A stretch of 64,000 bases of DNA from Enterococcus lactis (GCF_015751045.1 NZ_BNJW01000014.1:1-64000); one strand, 5' to 3'; shown: positions 1 through 10,884, counted from the first letter of the stretch. Numbers and translations are program-made. Notes: generated from the sequence alone by a model not told the origin.

Positions 1-536
1 AGAATCAAGACGGCAAACGACCGACAACAATCACAGTGAATCTATTAGCCGACGGTCAACCGATCCAACACAAAGAAGTCAGTGAAAAAGATGATTGGCG
101 CTATCGTTTCACAAATCTGCCAAAATACAAAGACGGGCAAGAAATCATCTATACTGTAACGGAAGACAACGTGCCAGAATACAGTACGACGATTGAAGGG
201 TATAACATCAAAAACAGTTATATACCGGGCAAAACAAATATAGCTATACCAGGTAACCACATAAAACCGTGGAAAAATTTTCCAGAGAAGACAGAGAGAG
301 AAAAAATTAGAAATCTATTCTCTCAAAAATTGCAAATATTTGCTCATACAGGGGAATCTAGCGAACAAAGAACCAATTATATTAGTAAGAGAGCTGTACC
401 TAAACAGATAACAAATAAATCAAAAAGCATTCTTCCTAAAACAAGTAGTAAAAAATCTAGTTTTGCTGTAATCATTGGTTTATTGATAGTAACTATCTGT
501 ACAGGGATATTCTTACAAAAATATAAAACAGTTTAG
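1..536 (+). CDS. 3' end of LPXTG-type surface adhesin (CnaB repeat), partial
   Basis: The frame is open from base 3, so the gene begins upstream of the window; the GTG at 36 is internal. The visible part starts with the end of a CnaB-type beta-sandwich (TVTEDNVPEYSTTIEGYNI, then a short linker), the stalk module of enterococcal collagen-binding adhesins. A basic, low-complexity linker follows. The C-terminus carries a cell-wall sorting signal: LPKTS, a hydrophobic helix and a short tail KYKTV. Sortase signals normally read LPXTG, so the serine in place of glycine is unusual. The protein should be surface-exposed if still sorted. The family (Acm/Scm-like MSCRAMM) cannot be fixed from the tail alone. 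Confidence 0.8.
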   Translation, partial: NQDGKRPTTITVNLLADGQPIQHKEVSEKDDWRYRFTNLPKYKDGQEIIYTVTEDNVPEYSTTIEGYNIKNSYIPGKTNIAIPGNHIKPWKNFPEKTEREKIRNLFSQKLQIFAHTGESSEQRTNYISKRAVPKQITNKSKSILPKTSSKKSSFAVIIGLLIVTICTGIFLQKYKTV

Positions 537-620
537 TTAGAATAATTTTTGTTATTCAGAATATAATATTTCTTGTTAAATATGACTGAAAGCAAAAGAA
601 TAAAATTCCGCTTTATAATT

Positions 621-800
621 GAAAAGAGCGTGGGACAAAAGCAAAGAACACTTTTGTCTCACGCTCTAAACACGTATAAACGGCGGAAGCAGAAGCAACT
701 CCTTCGGAAGTAAGCTGAAATTCACAAAAATTTGAAAAGCAATTTTCGTGAACTTCTTCTTATTTCTTGGAGTTAAACGCTTCTGTCCCAGCCTCTTTTC
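621..800. repeat. 180-bp dispersed structured repeat, copy 1
   Basis: This noncoding block is repeated at 48922-49100 with only about ten differences. Its ends form a 17-base imperfect inverted repeat (GAAAAGAGCGTGGGACA and TGTCCCAGCCTCTTTTC). Inside are a hairpin GAGCGTGGGACAAAAG / CTTTTGTCTCACGCTC and a second hairpin TTCACAAAAATT / AATTTTCGTGAA; each has one G-U-compatible mismatch. It contains no open frame. It lies 85 bases after the adhesin stop codon. It could be a MITE-like element, a structured RNA or a 3'-end element. Bases 801-966 hold nothing recognisable. Confidence 0.8.
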
Positions 801-966
801 GTAGAATCAATAAATATGGATTTGGCTAACTATGGAAGAATACTCTAGTTTTCAGCGTTCATACTAGTTGTTACATTGTTTGATGGGCTAAAAGAATTTC
901 TGATATATTTTGTGCTAAATAAAGAAAAAGACGCTTGAATTGGGAAATAAGAAAACTACTCTATCA

Positions 967-1452
967 TTACAAATTTTCATAAACTGGCAGATGTTCTAAG
1001 TAAACAAGTATCTTTTCAAAGTCGGAAAAATCCATGATCAACGTAGTGGTATTGATATTTGGATGAAAGCCTACGGTATCTTGACGATCAATAGCAGCAT
1101 CGATCACGACTTGGATTTTTTTCTCTTTGTCGTGCATCAATGCTAATGGAGTCACTGTACCTGCTGGAACGCCTAGGAGGTCAGGAAGCTGTTCTTCAGA
1201 AACAAAAGATAAGCGCTTTTCTTTTAATTGTTCAGCTAGTTGTTTTAAATCGGCATGCTTTTCATCAGGCAAGATGACAAGATAGATTTTTTTTCCTTTT
1301 CTTGATTTCAATAATAGATTTTTTACTTGCGGACCAGGTAGGGAAAAAGGGACATTTTTGACTGACGTAATCGCAGGATGATCGACTTTTTGAAAAGAGA
1401 TATCCAGTTTTTTTAGTAGTTCATAAGCTTCTTGTTCGGTTGCACGACTCAT
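967..1452 (-). CDS. prdX: ProX-type aminoacyl-tRNA deacylase (YbaK/ProRS editing-domain family)
   Basis: This 161-residue single-domain protein matches stand-alone relatives of the bacterial prolyl-tRNA synthetase INS editing domain. Such proteins hydrolyse mischarged Ala-tRNA(Pro) in trans. Family signatures are HPAITSV near residue 22, the segment VKNLLLKSRKGKKIYLVILP with its conserved lysines, VPAGTVTPLAL, and GFHPNINTTTL near the C-terminus. The length fits a free-standing deacylase. An AGGAGGG-like site precedes the ATG on the minus strand. It stands alone, divergent from the T-box leader downstream. A second, more distant YbaK-family gene lies at 62027-62506. Confidence 0.85.
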   Translation of the reverse strand: MSRATEQEAYELLKKLDISFQKVDHPAITSVKNVPFSLPGPQVKNLLLKSRKGKKIYLVILPDEKHADLKQLAEQLKEKRLSFVSEEQLPDLLGVPAGTVTPLALMHDKEKKIQVVIDAAIDRQDTVGFHPNINTTTLIMDFSDFEKILVYLEHLPVYENL

Positions 1453-1767
1453 CGCGCATCACCCTCCTTTTTTTATTAGTGTATCATAAAAAAGAGTTGA
1501 CAAATGAAAAATAATCATGTAAATTACACGTAAAGTTAAAACAAATGACATCGAAAAGAAGAGTAGCAGTTAGGTGTTTTTAGAGAGTCTCTGGTTGGTG
1601 GAAAGAGGCAGCAGTTAACCGTGAAACACATCTTGGAGTCGATTTTCTGAAGCGTATAGTAGGAAAATCCGGGGAGCCCGTTACAGCTGCGGTCGTTGCT
1701 AGATGACCAGATAAGGCTGGCTTTTCCGTGAGGAGCCGGTAAAAAAAGGTGGAACCACGTGATTAAC

Positions 1768-1802
1768 GTCCTTTGATCTTCGGATCAAAGGACTTTTTGT
1801 TT
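1768..1802 (+). terminator. T-box terminator 1
   Basis: Perfect 11-bp stem GTCCTTTGATC / GATCAAAGGAC with a TTCG tetraloop and a run of T. It lies directly after the first TGGAACCACG element and is the default off-state of the first module. Confidence 0.9.
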
Positions 1803-1880
1803 TCATCTGATTTGCAACGACTGTGTGAGGTTTTTTCTGCAAGGAAAAAATAAACAGAGGTGGAACCACGTATAATACGT

Positions 1881-1913
1881 CCTCTTGGCATTTGCCAAGA
1901 GGATTTTTTTATT
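1881..1913 (+). terminator. T-box terminator 2
   Basis: Stem CCTCTTGGCA / TGCCAAGAGG followed by ATTTTTTT. It lies directly after the second TGGAACCACG element and about 20 bases before the ribosome binding site of the permease gene. Confidence 0.9.
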
Positions 1914-1931
1914 TTAAAGGAGGAAAAGAAG

Positions 1932-2573
1932 ATGGAGTATTTAATTGAAGTTATGCCGCAATTATTAGTAGGAGCACTCACAACATTGAAATTATTTTTA
2001 TTTACCTTGATTGGCTCGTTGCCATTAGGGATTATTTTAGCACTAGGATTGTCCTTGCATTTTAAGCCACTACGCTACTTTCTTCAAACATATGTATGGA
2101 TCATGCGGGGAACGCCACTATTGTTACAGCTGATTTTTGTTTTTTATGGTTTGCCGACGATTGGGATCGTTTTTGATCGATTCGAAGCAGCGCTCATTGC
2201 TTTTATCTTGAACTATGCCGCTTATTTTGCAGAGATCTTCCGTGGAGGGATACAATCGATTCCTCAAGGTCAATATGAAGCAGCGCAAGTTTTGCAATTA
2301 AGTCCCTTCCAAACGGTGACGAAAATCGTCATCCCGCAAGTGACAAAGATTGTTTTACCTTCTGTAGGTAATGAAGTTATCAACTTGGTCAAAGATTCTT
2401 CCTTGATCTATATATTAGGTTTAGGTGACGTAATGCGTGCCGGGAAAATCGCGATGGAACGCGACGCGACTTTACTGCCTTTGCTAGGCGTGGCAATCAT
2501 CTATCTTACATTGACTGGTATTCTAACAATCGTAATGAAACAAGTTGAAGGAAAATTAAATTATTACCGCTAA
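1932..2573 (+). CDS. Amino-acid ABC transporter permease (HisM/GlnP family)
   Basis: A 213-residue inner-membrane permease of the polar amino-acid uptake family. It has about five membrane helices, an N-terminal segment RGTPLLLQLIFVFYGLP typical of HisM/GlnP proteins, and the EAA loop (QYEAAQVLQLSPFQTV...IVIPQ, residues about 115-140) that docks onto the ATPase. The ATG at 1932 was chosen because AAAGGAGGAAAAGAAG precedes it; an upstream ATG at 1860 falls inside the T-box. The next two genes encode its ATPase and binding protein. The substrate is unknown but should match the T-box specifier amino acid. Confidence 0.92.
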   Translation: MEYLIEVMPQLLVGALTTLKLFLFTLIGSLPLGIILALGLSLHFKPLRYFLQTYVWIMRGTPLLLQLIFVFYGLPTIGIVFDRFEAALIAFILNYAAYFAEIFRGGIQSIPQGQYEAAQVLQLSPFQTVTKIVIPQVTKIVLPSVGNEVINLVKDSSLIYILGLGDVMRAGKIAMERDATLLPLLGVAIIYLTLTGILTIVMKQVEGKLNYYR

Positions 2574-2591
2574 CTGATAGGAGGAAGAAAT

Positions 2592-3227
2592 ATGATTGAA
2601 TTGAAGAAAGTGAACAAAGCATTTGGTGAAAAAGAAATAATCAAAGATTTGGATCTAATCATTCCAGATGGGAAAACATTAGCTATCGTAGGCCCTTCCG
2701 GTGGCGGTAAAACCACGCTTTTACGTATCTTGGCTGGCTTAGAAAGTTCTGACAGCGGAGAATTTTATTTAGACGGTGTACCGTTCAATCCATTCGAACT
2801 TAAAATGAAAGAACAAGTTGTAGGAGTCGTATTCCAAGACTTCCAGCTATTTCCACATCTGAATATTTTTGAAAACATTACCTTAGCACCGAAAATGGTA
2901 TTGAAACAGACAAAAGAAGAATACACTAAAAAAGCAGAAGAATTAGCGGCTTCATTAGGGATTAGCGATTTATTGAATAACTATCCTTATCAGCTTTCTG
3001 GCGGACAAAAACAACGGGTAGCGATTGCCAGAGCATTGGCCATGAATCCGAGGGTATTGGCTTATGATGAACCAACGAGTGCTTTAGATCCTGAGTTGCG
3101 TCAGCAAGTCGAGCGTTTGATCCTATCATTGAAAGAAGACGGGGTAACCCAAATCATTGTCACCCATGATCTCGTATTTGCAGAAAATGTCGGTGATCAA
3201 CTATTAAAAGTTTCCCCAATTCGTTAA
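2592..3227 (+). CDS. Amino-acid ABC transporter ATP-binding protein (GlnQ family)
   Basis: A 211-residue cytoplasmic ATPase that energises the permease encoded 18 bases upstream. Walker A is GPSGGGKTT (about residue 34), the Q-loop is VFQDFQLFPH, the signature is LSGGQKQR, Walker B is VLAYDEPTSALD, and the switch histidine is in IVTHD. It is shorter at the C-terminus than the usual ~240-residue GlnQ, ending soon after the H-loop. All catalytic motifs are intact. AGGAGGAAG precedes the ATG. Confidence 0.93.
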   Translation: MIELKKVNKAFGEKEIIKDLDLIIPDGKTLAIVGPSGGGKTTLLRILAGLESSDSGEFYLDGVPFNPFELKMKEQVVGVVFQDFQLFPHLNIFENITLAPKMVLKQTKEEYTKKAEELAASLGISDLLNNYPYQLSGGQKQRVAIARALAMNPRVLAYDEPTSALDPELRQQVERLILSLKEDGVTQIIVTHDLVFAENVGDQLLKVSPIR

Positions 3228-3244
3228 GAAAGGAGAAGATAGAG

Positions 3245-4060
3245 ATGAAAAAAATCAGTTTTCTATTCGCTTTGTTCGTAGGTCTTCTTCTTTTTGCAGG
3301 CTGTTCGAATAAAAAGGCTTCAGCAGATAATTGGGCGGCTATCAACGAAGAGAAAAAAATCGTTATAGGTTTGGACGATACATTTGTTCCTATGGGATTT
3401 AGAGATAAAGACGGGAAGCTTACAGGATTCGATATTGATTTAGCCAAAGCAGTCTTTGAACAATATGGGATTACGGTAGACTTTCAGCCTATTGACTGGT
3501 CAATGAAGGAATTTGAATTGAACAATGGAACGATCGACTTGATCTGGAATGGCTATTCCAAGACACCGGCAAGAGAAAAGAAAGTGCAGTTTACAAAACC
3601 TTATATGGAAAATGATCAAGTACTGATCACACCTAAAGAATCAGGAATCACAAGCTTTGAGCAAATGAAAAATAAGAGATTAGGTGCGCAAAATGGGTCA
3701 TCTGGTTATGATGTATTTACGAAACAACCAGAAGTGTTAAAAGAGATAGTCAAAAACCAAGATGCTGTTTTGTACGATAGTTTTAATGAAGCACTGATTG
3801 ATCTGAAAAGCGGACGGATCGATGGTTTGCTGATGGATAAAGTATATGCGGACTATTATTTGAAACAAAGAAACGAGCTAGAAGACTTCAACATGACAAA
3901 AGGTTCTTACGAAAGTGAGGATTTTGCGGTTGGCGTGCGTAAGTCAGATGATACGTTAGTGAAGAAGATAAATGAAGCATTTGATCGATTAGAAAAAACA
4001 GGGGAATTCCAAAAGATCTCCAATAAATGGTTTGGTGAAGATGTCACGCCGAGAAATTAA
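3245..4060 (+). CDS. Amino-acid ABC transporter substrate-binding lipoprotein
   Basis: A 271-residue extracellular receptor of the type 3 periplasmic-binding family. Residues 1-20 are a lipoprotein signal peptide with lipobox LFAGC, so it should be lipid-anchored outside the membrane. The mature part has the family opening IVIGLDDTFVPMGFRDKDGKLTGFDIDL and a later GRIDGLLMDKVYADYY segment. It is the last gene of the T-box operon, 17 bases after the ATPase, and is followed by a very long terminator hairpin. The transported amino acid cannot be read from the sequence. Confidence 0.92.
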   Translation: MKKISFLFALFVGLLLFAGCSNKKASADNWAAINEEKKIVIGLDDTFVPMGFRDKDGKLTGFDIDLAKAVFEQYGITVDFQPIDWSMKEFELNNGTIDLIWNGYSKTPAREKKVQFTKPYMENDQVLITPKESGITSFEQMKNKRLGAQNGSSGYDVFTKQPEVLKEIVKNQDAVLYDSFNEALIDLKSGRIDGLLMDKVYADYYLKQRNELEDFNMTKGSYESEDFAVGVRKSDDTLVKKINEAFDRLEKTGEFQKISNKWFGEDVTPRN

Positions 4061-4062
4061 CA

Positions 4063-4130
4063 AAAACATACTAAGATTAGAGGGGAACATCATTCGTCAA
4101 TGATGTTCCCCTCTAATCTTAGTATGTTTT
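4063..4130 (+). terminator. Exceptionally long perfect terminator hairpin
   Basis: Two perfectly complementary 32-base arms (4063-4094 and 4099-4130) flank a CGTC loop. The left arm starts with A-rich and the right arm ends with T-rich sequence, so it can work as an intrinsic terminator. Perfect pairing of this length is unusual. Confidence 0.9.
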
Positions 4131-4214
4131 ACATAATTTTATTTTGTTATGGAAGGGGTTTCGTGTTATTCTAAAAAGAGGAACGATTGAAGGTTATAGG
4201 AAAGGAAGAGATGA

Positions 4215-5651
<1,437 letters not shown>

Positions 5652-5670
5652 TTCTCATGCTTAAAACAAG

Positions 5671-5703
5671 AAGGTACGGCTGGATATGGCCGTGCCTTTT
5701 TTT
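5671..5703 (+). terminator. Intrinsic terminator of the GH1 gene
   Basis: Stem AAGGTACGGC / GGCCGTGCCTT followed by seven T residues, 20 bases after the GH1 stop codon. Confidence 0.85.
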
Positions 5704-5839
5704 GATAAAATCATTTAGAAATTAAGAAAAACTGTAAAATAAGCTGAAAAATGAAAGAAAGCGTCAGTTCTTTCAAACAAAACTTTAGTTCCCTTGCTTT
5801 TTTTTGTATAATGAAACTTGATGAAATGAGGGATAATAA

Positions 5840-8287
5840 ATGGCACAAAAGAAACGGCCTACTAAGAAAAGGAAAAAGACGAAAAAAACGAAAAAGCAAA
5901 AACAGCAGCAAGAACAAATGCTGACGATTGGTGTTGGATTTGCCTTGATTCTATTTGCTGTATTCGGCTTTTTAAAATTAGGTTTTTTAGGAATATTGAT
6001 TGCAAACGGCTTTCGGATCATTGCAGGAAATACTTACCAAATCCTCTGTCTTTTATTAGCCGTATTAGGATTTTGGATTGTCATTAAGAATACAGAGTTT
6101 TCAATTGGCAAAAACCGACGCTGGTTTGGCGGTATACTCTTTTATTTCGGTATCTTATTATTGCTACATGCCCATTTATTCGGCAAACTCCATACTGGGG
6201 AACCAAATATCATGGGAACGACATGGGACTTATTAGCTAGCGATATAAAACAAAGTCAAGTAGATAATAACGTTGGCGGAGGAATGATCGGAGCAATTCT
6301 TTATCATTTCACTTATTTCTTGATTGCACAGCCTGGAAGTTATTTAGCAGCCGTTCTATTACTGGCGGGTGGAGCATTCTTGTTCAGTAATTTGGAAGGC
6401 TATCAGCTGCTGAATGGTATCCAATCAATTGGAGAACGGGTACAGGAATTATTAGAAGGTGATCCTGCCAAGCAAGCTCAAAAGCAAGCGGCAAAGGAAG
6501 AAAGAATGAAACAGCGTGCAGAAGCGAAAGAAGCAAGACGCTTGGCTGCGCAAGAAGCAGCAGAAAAAGAAGCTGCAGAATATGAGAAGAAAAAAGTTGT
6601 GAACAAGCAAAGGAAAAATACTCCTGATGAATGGCAGGAACCAGAAAATGCCGAACCTGAGCAGTTAAGTTTTGTTCCAATTGACAGTTTTCAAGAAAAT
6701 ATCCATCCTGCGAATCAAGAGAAACCAGTACCAGATACACCAAAACAGACCAATATAGCAGAAGGCTTTGCTGATGAGTTGCCAGAGGATGACGGTACTT
6801 CATTAGAATTTGAGATCGAAGCAGAACAGGAAAATCAAGATTATGAATTGCCGACAGTTGACTTGCTTGATTCTATACCAACTGTGGATCAAAGTGATGA
6901 GTATAAAAAAATTGAAAAAAATATCGGTGTATTGGAACAAACTTTCCAAAGTTTCGGGGTGGATGCTAAGGTCGTCAAAGCTAGTTTAGGCCCATCCGTC
7001 ACAAAATTTGAAGTCCAACCAGCTGTAGGGGTAAAAGTAAGTAAAATCGTGAACTTAACAGATGATATCGCACTTGCTTTAGCAGCGAAAGATGTTCGGA
7101 TGGAAGCGCCGATCCCAGGTAAATCACTGATTGGTATTGAAGTACCAAATGGAAAGATCAGTATGGTTTCCTTTAGAGAAATCATCGAAGCTCAGCCAAA
7201 CCATCCAGACAAATTACTGGAAGTACCTTTAGGACGTGATGTTTCTGGACGAGTACAAACGGCTGATCTTTCGAAAATGCCTCACTTACTTGTAGCTGGT
7301 TCGACTGGTAGTGGGAAGTCAGTAGCAATCAATGGGATCATTACAAGTATATTGATGCGTGCTAAGCCCCATGAAGTAAAACTGATGATGATCGATCCGA
7401 AAATGGTTGAATTAAATATGTACAACGGGATACCTCATCTGTTGACGCCGGTCGTGACGAACCCTAGAAAAGCGGCACAAGCCTTACAAAAAGTAGTACA
7501 AGAAATGGAAGAACGATATGAAAAATTTGCGGCAACTGGTGTAAGAAATATTTCTGGTTACAATGAATTTGTTCAGCAGAAAAACTTAGAAAACGGAACG
7601 AAACACCCAACCTTACCATTCATCGTAGTAATCGTAGATGAATTAGCTGACTTGATGATGGTAGCTAGCAACGAAGTCGAAGATGCGATTATTCGTTTAG
7701 CGCAAATGGCTCGGGCAGCGGGCATCCACATGATCCTAGCTACTCAACGTCCAAGTGTGGATGTTATCACAGGGATCATCAAAGCAAATGTACCTTCCAG
7801 AATGGCATTTGCTGTATCAAGCGGTACAGATTCTCGGACGATCATCGACTCTAATGGAGCAGAAAAGCTCTTAGGGCGAGGAGATATGCTGTTCTTACCA
7901 ATGGGTGAGAATAAACCTATCCGTGTGCAAGGAGCATTCATCTCTGACCATGAAGTGGAGCGGGTCGTTCAATTTGTTACAAATCAGCAAGAAGCTCATT
8001 ATGAAGAGAAAATGATGCCGACAGATGAAGTTGAAACGGCAGGTGTCCCAGAACAGCCACAAGATGAGCTGTTTGAGGAAGCAAAAGCACTTGTTGTTGA
8101 AATGCAAACAGCAAGTATCTCCCTTCTCCAAAGAAGGTTTCGAATCGGTTACAACCGAGCCGCTCGACTCGTAGATGAACTGGAAGCTCATGGAGTTGTT
8201 GGCCCATCAGAAGGAAGTAAGCCTCGGAAAGTATTCATTGAGCAAGAGGAAACATCAGAACCACTGCCGGAAGATAATGATATGTAA
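5840..8287 (+). CDS. ftsK: DNA translocase FtsK/SpoIIIE
   Basis: An 815-residue septal DNA pump that clears chromosome termini during division. It has a strongly basic N-terminus, four to five membrane helices (about 30-190), a charged Ala/Glu-rich linker (about 200-340), and the FtsK motor. Walker A is GSTGSGKS (about 487-494) and Walker B is [13 protein letters not shown] (about 595). The C-terminal winged-helix gamma domain ([17 protein letters not shown]) reads chromosome-orientation sequences. Length is normal for Firmicutes. It is a single gene, bounded downstream by a nested terminator. Confidence 0.96.
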   Translation: MAQKKRPTKKRKKTKKTKKQKQQQEQMLTIGVGFALILFAVFGFLKLGFLGILIANGFRIIAGNTYQILCLLLAVLGFWIVIKNTEFSIGKNRRWFGGILFYFGILLLLHAHLFGKLHTGEPNIMGTTWDLLASDIKQSQVDNNVGGGMIGAILYHFTYFLIAQPGSYLAAVLLLAGGAFLFSNLEGYQLLNGIQSIGERVQELLEGDPAKQAQKQAAKEERMKQRAEAKEARRLAAQEAAEKEAAEYEKKKVVNKQRKNTPDEWQEPENAEPEQLSFVPIDSFQENIHPANQEKPVPDTPKQTNIAEGFADELPEDDGTSLEFEIEAEQENQDYELPTVDLLDSIPTVDQSDEYKKIEKNIGVLEQTFQSFGVDAKVVKASLGPSVTKFEVQPAVGVKVSKIVNLTDDIALALAAKDVRMEAPIPGKSLIGIEVPNGKISMVSFREIIEAQPNHPDKLLEVPLGRDVSGRVQTADLSKMPHLLVAGSTGSGKSVAINGIITSILMRAKPHEVKLMMIDPKMVELNMYNGIPHLLTPVVTNPRKAAQALQKVVQEMEERYEKFAATGVRNISGYNEFVQQKNLENGTKHPTLPFIVVIVDELADLMMVASNEVEDAIIRLAQMARAAGIHMILATQRPSVDVITGIIKANVPSRMAFAVSSGTDSRTIIDSNGAEKLLGRGDMLFLPMGENKPIRVQGAFISDHEVERVVQFVTNQQEAHYEEKMMPTDEVETAGVPEQPQDELFEEAKALVVEMQTASISLLQRRFRIGYNRAARLVDELEAHGVVGPSEGSKPRKVFIEQEETSEPLPEDNDM

Positions 8288-8326
8288 AACTTGTTCGATG
8301 AACGGTTGAAAAAAGAATAACTATGT

Positions 8327-8411
8327 AAAAAAGACAAGACATGATGATACCAAGAGAAAAAATGGCTTTTTTCCCATTTTTTCTAATACGGTACGATGTC
8401 TTGTCTTTTTT
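8327..8411 (+). terminator. Nested hairpin terminator after ftsK
   Basis: Outer arms AAAAAAGACAAGACAT and ATGTCTTGTCTTTTTT pair perfectly over 16 bases. An inner hairpin AGAAAAAATGG / CCCATTTTTTCT sits inside. A-rich and T-rich flanks on both sides allow it to work in both directions. Confidence 0.85.
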
Positions 8412-8455
8412 GCTTTTTATGAGATGAAAGTTCTATTCGATTTATTTGTGAAGTA

Positions 8456-8484
8456 TTGCATTAACTAAACGAATCATGTATAGT
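8456..8484 (+). promoter_or_regulatory. Sigma-A promoter of rlmN
   Basis: -35 TTGCAT and -10 TATAGT are separated by exactly 17 bases. The rlmN start lies 37 bases after the -10 box. Confidence 0.7.
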
Positions 8485-8520
8485 ATGTAGCGAAACTTTG
8501 AGAAAAAGAGGGAAAATACT

Positions 8521-9588
8521 TTGGAAAAACAATCCATCTATGGCTTGACGAATGAAGAATTAATCAATTGGTTTATAGAAAACGGTGAGAAAAAATTCCG
8601 AGCTGCCCAAGTTTGGGAATGGTTGTATCAAAAACGTGTAAGTAACTTCACAGAAATGACGAATCTATCAAAACAATTGATAGAAAAATTATCGGCGCAT
8701 TTTATCATCAATCCTCTGAAACAAATGGTCGTCCAAGAAGCTTCGGACGGTACAGTTAAATATTTGTTTGAACTTCCTGATAAAAATATGATCGAGACCG
8801 TACTAATGAGACAAGAATACGGCTTGTCCGTTTGCGTGACGACACAAGTAGGATGTAATATCGGCTGTACATTTTGTGCAAGCGGGTTGCTTAAAAAGAA
8901 CAGAGACCTGACCGCTGGAGAAATCGTTGCGCAGATCATGATGGTTCAACATTATTTTGATGAGCGCAATCTTGGTGAACGTGTTTCCCATGTCGTCGTA
9001 ATGGGAATCGGTGAGCCATTTGATAATTACGACAATGTAATGGACTTTTTGCATATTATTAATGATGCCAAAGGATTGGCGATTGGTGCGCGACATATTA
9101 CAGTTTCTACTAGTGGCTTAGCACACAAAATCAAGGAATTCGCTAATAACGGCTTGCAAGTCAATCTGGCTATTTCCTTGCACGCGCCGAATAATGAGGT
9201 GCGAACATCGATCATGCGGATCAACCGAAGTTTCCCAATTGAGAAATTGATGGAAGCTGTGGATGAGTATTTAGAGAAAACAAACCGTCGAATCACGTTT
9301 GAATATATCATGTTGAATCAAGTAAATGATAGACCAGAGCATGCGCAACAATTAGCAGATCTATTAAAAGATAAGAAAAAATTAGCATATGTCAACTTGA
9401 TTCCATATAATCCAGTCAGTGAACATGATCAATATTCTCGCAGTCCAAAAGCTGATGTATTGAGATTTTATGATGTATTGAAGAAAAACGGCGTAAACTG
9501 TGTGATACGTAAAGAACATGGTACAGATATTGATGCAGCTTGCGGACAATTGCGAAGCAAGCAAATGAAAAAAACAGCTGCCAAATAA
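8521..9588 (+). CDS. rlmN: 23S rRNA A2503 / tRNA A37 C2-methyltransferase RlmN
   Basis: A 355-residue radical-SAM enzyme that methylates C2 of A2503 in 23S rRNA and of A37 in some tRNAs. The [4Fe-4S] cysteines are in CNIGCTFC (about 112, 116, 119), and the [10 protein letters not shown] segment follows. The C-terminal catalytic cysteine is in DAACGQL (about 341). The start is TTG at 8521, preceded by AGAAAAAGAGGGA. As RlmN it methylates C2; the resistance paralogue Cfr would act on C8, but length and motifs favour RlmN. It is transcribed alone from the promoter just upstream. Confidence 0.93.
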   Translation: MEKQSIYGLTNEELINWFIENGEKKFRAAQVWEWLYQKRVSNFTEMTNLSKQLIEKLSAHFIINPLKQMVVQEASDGTVKYLFELPDKNMIETVLMRQEYGLSVCVTTQVGCNIGCTFCASGLLKKNRDLTAGEIVAQIMMVQHYFDERNLGERVSHVVVMGIGEPFDNYDNVMDFLHIINDAKGLAIGARHITVSTSGLAHKIKEFANNGLQVNLAISLHAPNNEVRTSIMRINRSFPIEKLMEAVDEYLEKTNRRITFEYIMLNQVNDRPEHAQQLADLLKDKKKLAYVNLIPYNPVSEHDQYSRSPKADVLRFYDVLKKNGVNCVIRKEHGTDIDAACGQLRSKQMKKTAAK

Positions 9589-9709
9589 TCGTAGCCTACT
9601 TCGTTTTTTCAATTACCATAAAAGGAGCAGTTTTCTTAATTAAGGAACTGTCCAACTTAAATAAGTGAAAAGATTCTATAGCGAAAGTTATAAAGCGTTT
9701 TTTGACAAG

Positions 9710-9773
9710 AAAAGCCCTCATAAGCAAAGAAATGTCGTCAATTTGATGACAGCCTGCTTGATGGGGGTTTTAG
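9710..9773. terminator. Bidirectional terminator-like hairpin between convergent genes
   Basis: Arms AAAAGCCCTCATAAGCA and TGCTTGATGGGGGTTTT pair imperfectly around an inner TGTCATC...GACGACA hairpin (minus strand). It lies between convergent rlmN and the alcohol dehydrogenase gene. Confidence 0.55.
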
Positions 9774-9780
9774 CAATTAT

Positions 9781-10884
9781 TTAACTGATTTTCTTATATC
9801 CTTGCTGGCTTTCTTGTGTAGCATGATAAGTTTCTACGTCAAGAATGGCCTGTTTAAATTTTTCTCGGGTGATTTCATAAGGCACATGTTTGATATCATT
9901 TGTGGTCATGGCTTTATCTAAGATTGCTTCTAAATCGGTCGTGACATTGAGATTCATGTCGGCTAACGATACTGGAAGTTGGTTCTTTTTCATAAACACA
10001 TAGATTTTGTCAAACAAATCGAACTGCTGATCCATCATCAATAAGGTCAGTACACCATAACTGACAGATGCTCCGTGAAGGTATCCCTCCATTTTTTCTA
10101 GAACAGTCGTACCGTAATAGAATGAGTGTGCCATAGCAGAATTATAGTTATTGTTAACTAAAACAGAAACCAATCCGGTAGTAACAATGATATCCGAAAC
10201 GACTTGTTCAATTGCATATGAGGGACGATCGTCGGCACTATCTTTCAATGCTTGCGTACCATAAGTCAAGAGACGATCAATGCACATTTTTCCGATTTGG
10301 ATTCCTAATCTATCCGTGTAGCCTAAATCATCGCCACGAGCAGAAAAAGTAGATTCGACTTCTTTGGATAAAGCATCGCCAATACCTGCCCATAAGTATT
10401 TATCAGGTGCTTCGGCAATAATTGTTGTATCAATGAAGGTGTGTACAGGTGGTTTTGAAGGAAAGAAGAGTCCGTCCATTACGCCTTCTTCGTTATAGAT
10501 GACACACACCGCAGTGACGGGCGAACAGTTCGAACCAATAGTGGGGAAGGTGAAGACTGGTTTAGCTAGTTTTTCACCAATGACTTTTACAGTATCGCAA
10601 GCACGACCACCGCCGACTGCAAACAAGACGTCTGCTTTTTGGACACTTTCATGTTGGATCAACTGTTCAATATTTTCATAAGTTGAATTACCTCCGTACC
10701 AGAGACTGGCGTTAACTTCTATTTCCTGAGTCAAAGCTGCTTTTATTTTGTTTTCTGCTTTTGAAAGTGCAGTCTTCCCTCCAATCAGCACTACTTTTGT
10801 CCCATATTCTTTGACGATTCCATTTGCTTTTTCATACGCATCTGTTCCAATGGTATAATTTGGTAAGAAAACACTTTGACTCAT
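9781..10884 (-). CDS. Iron-containing alcohol dehydrogenase (GldA/HcxA-like)
   Basis: A 367-residue NAD(P)-dependent oxidoreductase of the group III / glycerol-dehydrogenase fold. The nucleotide-binding segment is DVLFAVGGGRACDTVKVIG (about 85-105), and TFPTIGSNCSPVT follows. Metal ligands expected for the family are an Asp in GIGDALSKEVES (about 170) and histidines in SAMAHSFYYG (about 250) and LHGASVSYGV (about 270). Length is typical. Substrate is not evident; glycerol dehydrogenase and 2-hydroxycarboxylate dehydrogenase (HcxA) are the nearest characterised types I recognise. No neighbouring gene points to a pathway. Confidence 0.82.
   Translation of the reverse strand: MSQSVFLPNYTIGTDAYEKANGIVKEYGTKVVLIGGKTALSKAENKIKAALTQEIEVNASLWYGGNSTYENIEQLIQHESVQKADVLFAVGGGRACDTVKVIGEKLAKPVFTFPTIGSNCSPVTAVCVIYNEEGVMDGLFFPSKPPVHTFIDTTIIAEAPDKYLWAGIGDALSKEVESTFSARGDDLGYTDRLGIQIGKMCIDRLLTYGTQALKDSADDRPSYAIEQVVSDIIVTTGLVSVLVNNNYNSAMAHSFYYGTTVLEKMEGYLHGASVSYGVLTLLMMDQQFDLFDKIYVFMKKNQLPVSLADMNLNVTTDLEAILDKAMTTNDIKHVPYEITREKFKQAILDVETYHATQESQQGYKKIS

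Larger units (their letters stand above)
1550..1915 (+). promoter_or_regulatory. T-box leader with two antiterminator/terminator modules
   Basis: The leader shows T-box landmarks in order: AGTAG near 1561, AGAGAGT and GGTGG in the distal part of stem I, the CTTGGAG segment, and the conserved TGGAACCACG. The T-box core occurs twice, at 1748-1759 and 1859-1870. Each copy is followed by an intrinsic terminator that its own 5' side could disrupt. Only about 55 bases separate terminator 1 from the second core, too few for another stem I. One specifier therefore appears to serve two modules. It should couple the amino-acid transporter at 1932-4060 to uncharged tRNA. I could not fix the specifier codon by eye. 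Confidence 0.88.

Noticed and set aside
5785-6803. Long minus-strand frames opposite ftsK.
   Set aside because: Shadows of the ftsK coding frame without ribosome sites or recognisable products.
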